A stretch of DNA of 64,000 nt from Peltaster fructicola. Its lineage: Eukaryota; Ascomycota; Dothideomycetes. How positions within the stretch are numbered: the first letter of the stretch is position 1; each line of letters starts with the position of its first letter. The notes under the pieces were generated by a model. It had not been told where the DNA came from. It searched no databases and saw only the letters and a program-made list of their open reading frames with translations. Of the stretch, positions 8,959-16,751 are shown one piece after another. A program made the translations under genes and the position numbers. The stretch spans positions 62,001 to 126,000 of the forward strand of contig CP051142.1 of NCBI GenBank assembly GCA_001592805.2, given 5' to 3'.

Positions 8959-11900
8959 CTAAGTGGGCTTCAATGGCTGCCACTCTGTCAACGACCCTCC
9001 ATCATCAGTATCGAGCAAGGCATGCTCAGACCTCCTAGGTGGAAGTGCTGGACCAGACTCATCCACAGGCCTACCCGCCCTTCGAGGAGCAGGCGGTGGA
9101 GGCACACTCTGGCCACTCACATTCCTCGAGCCAGGCAGACTTGCATTCGACTGATTGCTATCTGCTCTCAGTAATGTTGGCTTGTGAGGTTTAGCAGGCG
9201 CCTTGCGCAGCGTAGACTTGAGCTGTATCCTCTTGGCTTCCTCAACAACATCAGGAACAGTCGCTGCTACGAACAACTTCTCGGACCTTGCAGGCTCGAT
9301 GCTGACATCATCTCTGACGTCAACCCAGTCCGGCTCACTACTCGACGACCACGGATTAGATGCTCGCGAAGGGTTGAGGACCGACCCGACAGGTGCATTG
9401 ACAGTCGATCGAGCAGGCATTCCGTTGTCGAGCCACCATTTCCGTTTATCAGAGCTCGCAGGGGGAAGGCCTGGCTCGACAGACTCATAGCCGAACAACG
9501 ATTCATCGTCGCTTATACCATCCGTGGCAGGTTGCCCAACAGTGGCTGTACGTCGAGCATACACTTCATTGCTGATGGCATCCTTCTTGGCTTGTTCAAC
9601 AACGTTGACCTTGCATTGGAATATGCCCCATACTGGTCTATGGTCGGAGAAGCGCAAAGGTGAGGAGTCGTAGTACACCTGCCGCAGACATTTACCTTTG
9701 GACAAGATACGATCACACCATGCTGGTATTCGAGATTTCTCAGAAGTGTCATATTCGTCAGTGTTCAAATTGAACTTGTAGGTCGGTAAGAATGTCGGCG
9801 TCTTCTCTGAGTAGTGAGGGAATGTCTTGCCGTGTGTCATCTGCAGGTTTAGTTGATCGTTCTCGTACAGTGTAGCCAGATCTCCGGCATCGATCAACTG
9901 CCTCGCACGTTCATTGCTCATGCCGATGCGGTAGTTGAAGTCACCGAACCAGATAATGGCATCGTGATCCTCGATCGAACGGTTCCTCTGAAATCGAAGA
10001 CCACTGCTGATCGTCCTGTAGTCTTGATTGCGCTCTTCGTAGTTGGCGAACCCGGCAGCAAGATGAGCAGTGACAAGGCAAATCGATGTGTCGGCGTAGT
10101 CCATGCGAATGGCGACGGCACCTTTGTTGCCAGCCATACCACTCATACCAGTCTTCTTGACCGCACCTTCGACATTCTTGACGAATGGCAGTGCAGATCT
10201 CTTGACGAAGAGTGACAACGACGCTCCCACAAGCTGACCGCCACGAAGTAGCACGTACTCTTCTTTGCCCTTTGTATTGAGTGTCTGTCGAACACTCTCC
10301 TCCCACTCCTGTCGTCTGTATGGATCTGTTTGCAAGATCTGCTGTGCATTGAGCTCGACGATCTCTTGAAATGCGACTGCAACAATCTCCTGCCGCTCAA
10401 AGGGTGTGTCGACATTAGGACGCAGCCAGGTTGATAGGTCCTCCTTCACACCATGAGTCTTACCATTGAGATTGAAAGTGCCTATCCACAAGCGAATGGT
10501 CTGAGGTGTCGTAAACTCGGACGCTCGTCGAGAGAGCTCTGCCGTGACATAATCATTCACCGGATCGTACAGATGTACAGGCATCTGACCGATGAGTCTT
10601 CCCAAGAGCATATCGATGGTATTCTGTCGACCCTTGTCTTCGAAGTTGTTGATATACAGTCGTTGCGCACTCTTACGCAGATCGGCCATTGCACCAGCAA
10701 ACGTCATCTTGCCAGAACGGGTGAAGGATGACTTAAGTGCACCAGTACCAGCATAGATCTTCGAGAGAGCATCGCCGCAGTCAGCCCAGAGCATGCCATG
10801 CCGTGCCCAGAAGTCTGAAGTCGGCAATCGATCGTCGTGCTGTCTGATAAAGACCTCGAGCGCTATCTGTGATATGATCGTCTGCACGAGATTTGTGCGG
10901 TCCAGACAATCTAAACAATTCGTTCTGAAGACACCAGCTTGCTTAAGCACTTCACTCTGCCCGGCCAGTGAGGACCTACGATCTAGTAGTGGTCGCTCTT
11001 CGGTGTCCTGGGTTAAGAAATACTCGAAAGCAATAGCAGCCTCCATGATGTATCTTCTGATGCCACTGGCAGCCTCATAACCATTCGGACCTCTCGTCTC
11101 GGCGTGGAAGTCGTAGTTGACGACCTTGACGTGCTCGTGTTCTGCAGAGCTCATCTTGGCCTGCTCGTTCAAAGAGTGATGAGCGACATGGTTCTCATAC
11201 TGTCTTGTAAGCTGCGTCTCGTTCGGCTTCTCCTCACTCAGTAGGTTAACGATATAAACATCTCCATATGCTTCGTAAAGTGCATCGAAGTGCTTGTCGA
11301 AAGCTGGTTGTGTCGCCTGTATCGAGCGAGTGATCGTCACCTTTTGTTGGCCGGGCAGTCCACTTGCTTGTTCCCAGAACAGAGGAACACTTCCACGACA
11401 TTGCACATAGGAGAAGCAGAATTGGTCAGTGCAGAAGATGGTCTCGGACTCGACGAAGTTGGCAACATTACCGTCGTCATCGATACCACGAGCGTTGAAG
11501 CGAGTTCCGGCTCGTCTACAAGAGAGCCTCGAGATCAAGGTAAGTGTCGATGGCTTCCCAGACACGGTCGCCCTGACCGGCGAAGAGGATGGCGGGACAG
11601 TGACTGTTAAGGCAAAGCCTCGAATAGCAGATGTCAGGATCTGAGAACGGTCGAGTGCTTCTCTCTCACGCTCCGAGAGCCGCGAGCGAAAGTCGACGAG
11701 TGGTTGTATCATGTATGTGTTCCAAAGGAAGCCAGCGTCAAGGCTGTCGATAGCTACAGAGTTCGCCTCCACCGGTCGGTCTTGCAACCTCTTCGTCAGG
11801 TCGAAATCGGTGCTATAGAAGAAGCTGCCGCCGCTGAGCAGCTTCTTCAATGCCATGCATGGATGCTCGATAAGAGGCTCTTTGTGCCCACTGTGATCAA

Positions 11901-12333
11901 ATCCATCTGCGTCCAACCCATCAGTCGGAAACGGATTGACCTGATCGTTGAGCAAATGGTCATAGTCGCTTTTGTTCAAGCAGTGGAATTCGACAGACTG
12001 GATCCGCAAGACGTTCTCACCTGGTCTGACTGTCGCGGCTCGTGTCTGACTGCTGACAATACACAAGAAGACATCGCCGTTGATGGTCACAAGGCCAAGT
12101 GTGCCATAGACTTGTGCTGATGACAAGCTGCGAAAGCCTTGCATGTCTGCTCGCTCCCATGGCAAGAACTCGACAATACATCGTGGCGAGCCGCCATCGT
12201 TGACAGAACTCGTTGAGCCATGCTTAGGTGTAGTAGAAGAAGAAGTGCTATGCTTAAAGATGAGCGCATGTGTTTCGGTCGCTAATGCAATCGCACGCCC
12301 TGGGCTGTCTCGAAGGAGCACTCGAATAGGCAT
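8959..12333 (-). CDS. Synaptojanin-like polyphosphoinositide phosphatase
   Basis: Bifunctional lipid phosphatase that strips phosphates from phosphoinositides, controlling endocytosis, actin and membrane traffic. The single-exon protein of 1124 aa has an N-terminal Sac1 domain (to about residue 520) with the intact CX5R(T) catalytic motif NCLDCLDRTN near residue 475. The inositol 5-phosphatase domain (about 620-930) carries GTFNLNGK, FQEIVEL, AGNKGAVAIRM, WFGDFNYR, PAWCDRIL and SDHRPVWG. A proline-rich, disordered tail (VPPPPAPRRAGRP) could bind SH3 proteins. Yeast has three such proteins; because the Sac1 catalytic Cys is kept, this is more like Inp52/Inp53 than Inp51. Confidence 0.96.
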   Translation of the reverse strand: MPIRVLLRDSPGRAIALATETHALIFKHSTSSSTTPKHGSTSSVNDGGSPRCIVEFLPWERADMQGFRSLSSAQVYGTLGLVTINGDVFLCIVSSQTRAATVRPGENVLRIQSVEFHCLNKSDYDHLLNDQVNPFPTDGLDADGFDHSGHKEPLIEHPCMALKKLLSGGSFFYSTDFDLTKRLQDRPVEANSVAIDSLDAGFLWNTYMIQPLVDFRSRLSEREREALDRSQILTSAIRGFALTVTVPPSSSPVRATVSGKPSTLTLISRLSCRRAGTRFNARGIDDDGNVANFVESETIFCTDQFCFSYVQCRGSVPLFWEQASGLPGQQKVTITRSIQATQPAFDKHFDALYEAYGDVYIVNLLSEEKPNETQLTRQYENHVAHHSLNEQAKMSSAEHEHVKVVNYDFHAETRGPNGYEAASGIRRYIMEAAIAFEYFLTQDTEERPLLDRRSSLAGQSEVLKQAGVFRTNCLDCLDRTNLVQTIISQIALEVFIRQHDDRLPTSDFWARHGMLWADCGDALSKIYAGTGALKSSFTRSGKMTFAGAMADLRKSAQRLYINNFEDKGRQNTIDMLLGRLIGQMPVHLYDPVNDYVTAELSRRASEFTTPQTIRLWIGTFNLNGKTHGVKEDLSTWLRPNVDTPFERQEIVAVAFQEIVELNAQQILQTDPYRRQEWEESVRQTLNTKGKEEYVLLRGGQLVGASLSLFVKRSALPFVKNVEGAVKKTGMSGMAGNKGAVAIRMDYADTSICLVTAHLAAGFANYEERNQDYRTISSGLRFQRNRSIEDHDAIIWFGDFNYRIGMSNERARQLIDAGDLATLYENDQLNLQMTHGKTFPHYSEKTPTFLPTYKFNLNTDEYDTSEKSRIPAWCDRILSKGKCLRQVYYDSSPLRFSDHRPVWGIFQCKVNVVEQAKKDAISNEVYARRTATVGQPATDGISDDESLFGYESVEPGLPPASSDKRKWWLDNGMPARSTVNAPVGSVLNPSRASNPWSSSSEPDWVDVRDDVSIEPARSEKLFVAATVPDVVEEAKRIQLKSTLRKAPAKPHKPTLLRADSNQSNASLPGSRNVSGQSVPPPPAPRRAGRPVDESGPALPPRRSEHALLDTDDGGSLTEWQPLKPT

Positions 12334-12780
12334 GCCTGTGAGATGGCAGTTCGTCGTAGTAGTCTATGCGCATTTGGAGTTGTGAAGAGAGAAGGTCTTG
12401 TGAATTGTTGGCATCCACGTGGCTGGTGAGATCATGAAGTATTTCCTGGAGGATGAACAGGTGCGCTCAGCTTCCAGCAACTTACAAGAACAGTTCATCT
12501 CTACACGCGCGACAGCCACAGACGAGTATGCTGATGACTGACAAGATACGCAGTACGCAGGGTGAGATCAGCACTCTGCGGGCGATCGGACCTATTACAC
12601 AAGCTAACAACAGAACAATCCTACGCCTTGCTTCGCTAACAACCTACACGAGATCAAGATCGATACATTAGGGATCTCCTCAGCGGCAGTGACACTGTCA
12701 GAGACTCCTGCGAAACTCCTCGTCAGTCAGGACGATCAAATGTGAAGAGGCCACCCAGCGTTCATCTCCTACATCCACTC
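12334..12780. other. Intergenic region with no recognised gene
   Basis: 447 bp upstream of the synaptojanin start and downstream of the RS-rich gene. Open frames here are short and show no recognisable protein. It presumably holds the synaptojanin promoter. Confidence 0.5.
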
Positions 12781-13371
12781 TCACGACCGATATTGTCGAG
12801 AACTCCTTCGGTAGTCGTCCTCGATCGTCACTCTCCTTCCATAGTCGTCTCTACTGCTCCTTGGCTGCTCATAGTAGCTGTTCCTCTGCGATGAACCTCT
12901 TCCCTGACTCCTAGGAGGCTCAACATAGCGGTATGTCTCATACTCTTCTCGCGGTCTGCCATAATCTCGTTCCCTTCTCGTTTCCTTCTCATGCACACTG
13001 TACTCCGAAGCTGGCGCCGTCCTGCGTGACTTCGAGGTCTTGCGTGTATGGCTAGTGTGTCTTGAGACAGAACTTTCTGAGCTGTCACTCGTCTCTTCGT
13101 CGACCTCCACATATGCCGAGCGTGCACGCCTTGTGCTGGGCGCTCGTGACTTTGGCCTCTCACTTCGCACCGAAGGCGCAGGGATCTCTGATCGTGCTGG
13201 AGGTGGAATCGAAGGTGGCAGAGGCCCCAATGAAGCACTCTCCGACCGTCGTTCGACGACAGTCCTTCGTATGCTTCGGACTGGTGAAGGAGGACGCGAG
13301 ATGCGTCTTACCGTCTTGACTCGTACCGGAACATACTCTTCCTCTTCATCCTTGACATTGATAAGGCACAT
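12781..13371 (-). CDS. Arg/Ser/Glu-rich disordered protein
   Basis: I do not recognise a family. The 196-aa frame starts MCLINVKDEEEEYVPVRV and is then almost entirely low complexity: SRPPSPVRSIRR, RSERPKSRAPSTRRARS, an acidic patch (VEVDEETSDSSESS) and a Tyr/Arg-rich end (YYEQPRSSRDDYGRR). No folded domain is visible. The same frame is open for roughly 43 codons upstream of this ATG (HQDARSLQAQPAYYRFCAGR and on) back to a stop near 13500, without another ATG. An upstream exon spliced into that stretch is therefore possible, and the start is uncertain. RS and SP dipeptides suggest heavy phosphorylation. Confidence 0.6.
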   Translation of the reverse strand: MCLINVKDEEEEYVPVRVKTVRRISRPPSPVRSIRRTVVERRSESASLGPLPPSIPPPARSEIPAPSVRSERPKSRAPSTRRARSAYVEVDEETSDSSESSVSRHTSHTRKTSKSRRTAPASEYSVHEKETRRERDYGRPREEYETYRYVEPPRSQGRGSSQRNSYYEQPRSSRDDYGRRVTIEDDYRRSSRQYRS

Positions 13372-13679
13372 CTTGCGAGACGTGTGTGTCTTGGCCGTGG
13401 AATAGCGACCAGCGCAGAAGCGATAGTATGCAGGTTGAGCCTGGAGACTGCGCGCATCTTGATGAGTCGAGGCAATTGTCTGCGTCGCTTAGTTTAGATG
13501 GCTACGTCAATCGACATGGCTAGCTGCGTAATTGCATCAGCCTGGCAGCGTTCGTTGGACTGATCGTCCGGCCAAGGTAATGACCATTACTATTGCACGT
13601 ACTCGTTTGCACCGATTGATACGAGCCAACAACCATGAACGTCATACAATAGTACATAATCATATCTTCATGTAGTCCA
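13372..13679. other. Gap between the AAA ATPase stop and the RS-rich gene
   Basis: 308 bp. The part next to 13371 reads in frame with the RS-rich protein and may be coding or 5' untranslated sequence. Nothing else is recognised. Confidence 0.4.
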
Positions 13680-15245
13680 TTATCCTGCATAGCCATATGG
13701 GGCCACCCAGTTGTACACAGTACTACTAATGGCAGGGTACTTGCGATCCTGGAACGCCAATGGCGCTCTCTTGAAGTCCTGCTCAGAGTCGAGAAGAGTT
13801 CTCAGTCCCGCAGCTCTCTCAGTACCACGATGAGCTTCATCGACATGGCGACGTACTTGCTCCTCGGAGAGCATCAATCCTTGTCCAGAACTCGGCGCAG
13901 ATCGCGATGGCAATGTAACTTCGCCGTAATCACGGATCTCCTTTCTCAGAACATCTGCTTGTGCCTTGAATGCACGCCAGATCTCATACTTCATGAGATC
14001 GTCATCTCCGTCTCGGACGCCTTGATCGTCCTCGCGATTGTGTGCTAGAGCCAGCATCGTAGCCACGAAGCACTCCTGCAAGAAGGCAAACGAGAAGCCT
14101 GGAGTGATGTGAGCCATAGCTGGACAGAGCTTCTTCGGAAAGTTGATATGAGGATTCTTCTCGGTCTTCTCCTGCCAGTACTGACAGTATAGCGTCCTCT
14201 CGTGCTCGTTGGGCAGCGGGAACAGATACTTCCTGTCGAATCGACTCGGTCGCTTGGTAAGACCTGGATCAAGACGGTCAAGGTAGTTGGTGGATGCTAC
14301 AATGAACAGTCCATCGTTGTTAGCCAGGCCATCCATTTCGTTGAAGAAGTAACTGCGGTTTCCCGGTGTCACAATGGTCTCAACATCCTCAAGGACGACC
14401 ATGCAAGGTGATAGGCGACGAGCTTGTGCGAAGACAGCACCTATCGTCCAAGTGTATGGCGCATTCTTGACGTACAGAGTAGGAATCGACTCCTTCCGAT
14501 CGAACAGCAACGTGTGCATGAGTGCCTTGATTGAGATGGTCTTGCCATTGCCTGGAGGACCGTGAAACAGCAGACCTCTCTTCCATGGCACACCCAGATC
14601 TTCGTAAATCTTCTTGCTGTTGAAGAAAGTGTTCGAGACATTGGTGAGCTCCTTCTTCTGGTTCTCATCGAGGATGACCTTGTCCCAGCTGGCCTTCTTG
14701 ACCTCGTTGTACAATCCTTTGTCCTGTCGCCAGTACATATCGTAGACCCAAACAACCTCATTGTCAGAGTTCTGCCAGTCACCAGCAGCCATGATCAGTG
14801 AGTCTGTGATGTTAGAAGGACCAAGTCGACCCTCGCCGTTCTTCTTGTCCGTGAGGACATATTGAACAGCACTGTAGCCGATCTGCACAAGGTAGACGAG
14901 GAAGTCTGTCTCCTTCCAGATCATCTGGAACTTGGCAAACGAGACAGCTTCACCAAGAGCTGCCTTTTGAGCACGTTTGTATGGCAAAACATAGCCCTTC
15001 CAGCTCGAGTACTGATCGGTAGTAGTGTCGAGCGCGATGACAGCGTGGCCAGCATGGGCGTAGGCGACGATATTGACATTCGATTGAGGAATTGGCGTCA
15101 CGATCTTGTCTGGGAACTCAGCCCGTAGAGCAGCGACATATTGTAGATCATGGTCAGCAGATCTGCCTGCCTCGAACGCTTGAACAACATCTGCGAGATG
15201 AAAATCGCTCTTTTCCTCTTTCTCGAGGATAGTGAATGTCTCCAT
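13680..15245 (-). CDS. BCS1-like AAA ATPase
   Basis: AAA-family ATPase of the group abundant in filamentous fungi; the true role is unknown. From METFTILEKEE (ATG at 15245) it has 521 aa and no intron. The ATPase core has Walker A GPPGNGKT (about 229-236), Walker B MVVLEDVE (about 282-289), a sensor region IVASTNYLDRLDPGL and an arginine-finger region RPSRFDRKYLFP. About 200 residues precede the AAA module. There is no obvious transmembrane helix like that of mitochondrial Bcs1, so it should not be assumed to assemble complex III. The frame is open further upstream but without an ATG. Confidence 0.87.
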   Translation of the reverse strand: METFTILEKEEKSDFHLADVVQAFEAGRSADHDLQYVAALRAEFPDKIVTPIPQSNVNIVAYAHAGHAVIALDTTTDQYSSWKGYVLPYKRAQKAALGEAVSFAKFQMIWKETDFLVYLVQIGYSAVQYVLTDKKNGEGRLGPSNITDSLIMAAGDWQNSDNEVVWVYDMYWRQDKGLYNEVKKASWDKVILDENQKKELTNVSNTFFNSKKIYEDLGVPWKRGLLFHGPPGNGKTISIKALMHTLLFDRKESIPTLYVKNAPYTWTIGAVFAQARRLSPCMVVLEDVETIVTPGNRSYFFNEMDGLANNDGLFIVASTNYLDRLDPGLTKRPSRFDRKYLFPLPNEHERTLYCQYWQEKTEKNPHINFPKKLCPAMAHITPGFSFAFLQECFVATMLALAHNREDDQGVRDGDDDLMKYEIWRAFKAQADVLRKEIRDYGEVTLPSRSAPSSGQGLMLSEEQVRRHVDEAHRGTERAAGLRTLLDSEQDFKRAPLAFQDRKYPAISSTVYNWVAPYGYAG

Positions 15246-15605
15246 GATGACTGTGATGGTGGTAAGAGGGTTGCACAATGGTTGAGTGTGTAGCTTTACG
15301 AGAGGATAAGCTTCCAAGATGCAAGCTGCAGCTCACGAACGTGCTGCGACAGAGCTTCACCACGTAAGATCAGGAACCTGCTGCCTAGACAAATGACACA
15401 GCAGGTCGAAACACCCCAGCTGTGATGAGAAGGCACAGCCTCTTTGGAGGATCGTCGTAGGATCCGATGATGACTGCAGCCCCACTTTGATGCTGCAAGA
15501 GTATACGAGATCGCTGTCAATAAAGTATACAGGAATAGCAGTGGAATGCTGCTTGCATATCCGCCCAGGACACCAACGCTAAAACTCAACAATGCTCGGC
15601 ACCAC
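15246..15605. other. Intergenic region with no recognised gene
   Basis: 360 bp between two genes transcribed leftward. It must hold the 3' end of the protease gene and the promoter of the AAA ATPase. Open frames here have no recognisable homology. Confidence 0.45.
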
Positions 15606-16475
15606 TCATGGAGCTTGATCTTCGTTCTCCTCACCAATCCGCGGAGGACTCCTGCTCTTTCGAGGATACGGTGAGTGGCTTCGACTCCTCCGACGCTCAC
15701 CTTCTCTTCGCCTTTCATCGATGATCCTGACCATCTCTTTCCTGCCACCGTATGCATCCACGGACTTGCCTCCCATACTCATGCTCACTTTGTGGCCGGC
15801 GTGAGCCTTGAGCAATCGAGACATCAGCAGGTGCTGCATGAGCAAGCACACGTAGACGCCACAGTCCGAGCTGTTCTCCTGCCTCGGAGAGTCGTCGAGG
15901 TTGACAAACTTGAGTGGCTTGCCAAGCAGTCGACCAATATGATCTGCCACCTTCTGAGCACATCTGTAATTGCTGGGCGAGAGCGAGTCGTAATGGAAAG
16001 CAACTCCGTCAATGATCGACACCAATAGCAGACTCCAGTGGGAACCTCCTTCTGCAAGCTCCACGTTGGTATTATCGTTGACAGGTAGGAAAACGTGCGT
16101 TGTCTTCTTGAAATCAGGCAGTGCTTCCTTCAGCTGGAGTGGCTCGTCAACATTCATGAGCATAAAGGACATTGAGGGTCGTAGCAGCACGATGTTGGCC
16201 TTCGGGAAGGCATTGAGCTTCTCGTGCTCAAGGTATTCCTGCCAGAATGCAATAGCATTATCCGTCAACCAATCGTTCCTTATACTGTCCACATCTTCTC
16301 TTGTCAGTCGAACGTCGTAGTAAGACAGATATGGGTCTTCTGGATGTAGCTGTGAGTCTGCAAAGTGTCTGCTGAGCTTGCCGCCAAAAGGGTGGAATCC
16401 TGATCGATTCGTCTCGCTCGATTTGCGGTGCTCAGATGATCGTGATTCTGATTGATTGCGTTTGGTGAGTGGCAT
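15606..16475 (-). CDS. Ulp1-family cysteine protease, NEDD8-protease-like
   Basis: C48 cysteine peptidase that removes a ubiquitin-like modifier from targets or matures it. The single-domain layout and sequence resemble the NEDD8-specific proteases Den1/SENP8 and fission-yeast Nep1 more than SUMO proteases. 289 aa, no intron. Conserved elements are YYDVRLTREDVDSIR, the NDWLTDNAIAFW substrate-binding region, and the catalytic set His146 (GSHWSLLL), Asp163 (HYDSL), Gln199 and Cys205 (NSSDCGVYVC). Unusual is the C-terminal extension of about 45 residues, full of Arg and Arg-Ser/Ser-Pro pairs (RRRSRSHSPYPRKSRSPP), an RS-like tail that may direct it to nuclear speckles or RNA. Confidence 0.88.
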   Translation of the reverse strand: MPLTKRNQSESRSSEHRKSSETNRSGFHPFGGKLSRHFADSQLHPEDPYLSYYDVRLTREDVDSIRNDWLTDNAIAFWQEYLEHEKLNAFPKANIVLLRPSMSFMLMNVDEPLQLKEALPDFKKTTHVFLPVNDNTNVELAEGGSHWSLLLVSIIDGVAFHYDSLSPSNYRCAQKVADHIGRLLGKPLKFVNLDDSPRQENSSDCGVYVCLLMQHLLMSRLLKAHAGHKVSMSMGGKSVDAYGGRKEMVRIIDERRREGERRRSRSHSPYPRKSRSPPRIGEENEDQAP

Positions 16476-16751
16476 GTTGTTAGTGCGAGTAGAACCGAAC
16501 TCAAGAACCTCAGAAAGGTTCTGCTCGGGATTCAGCGTCCTTGTACGTCTCGTGTAACGTCCAGCAACGTGTATTGATCAAGATCAAACGAAGGATGACT
16601 ACATGTACATGTACGTAGTGGAGGGAAGGCCAGATCGTCGTCCGATGACGTATGCGCTCGCTTGTGCTTCATCTTGAAACAACTGCGGCTCAAGCTTGTA
16701 TAAACATCGTCTAGGCTGCACCCTACTTACTACCACCATAGCAGTCCCATC
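16476..16751. promoter_or_regulatory. Divergent promoter, Ulp1-family protease and CSC1-like channel
   Basis: 276 bp between two start codons. A perfect 14-bp palindrome, TACATGTACATGTA, lies at 16600-16613, about midway (125 and 139 bp from the two ATGs). This suggests a dimeric regulator site but matches no site I can name. Confidence 0.45.
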
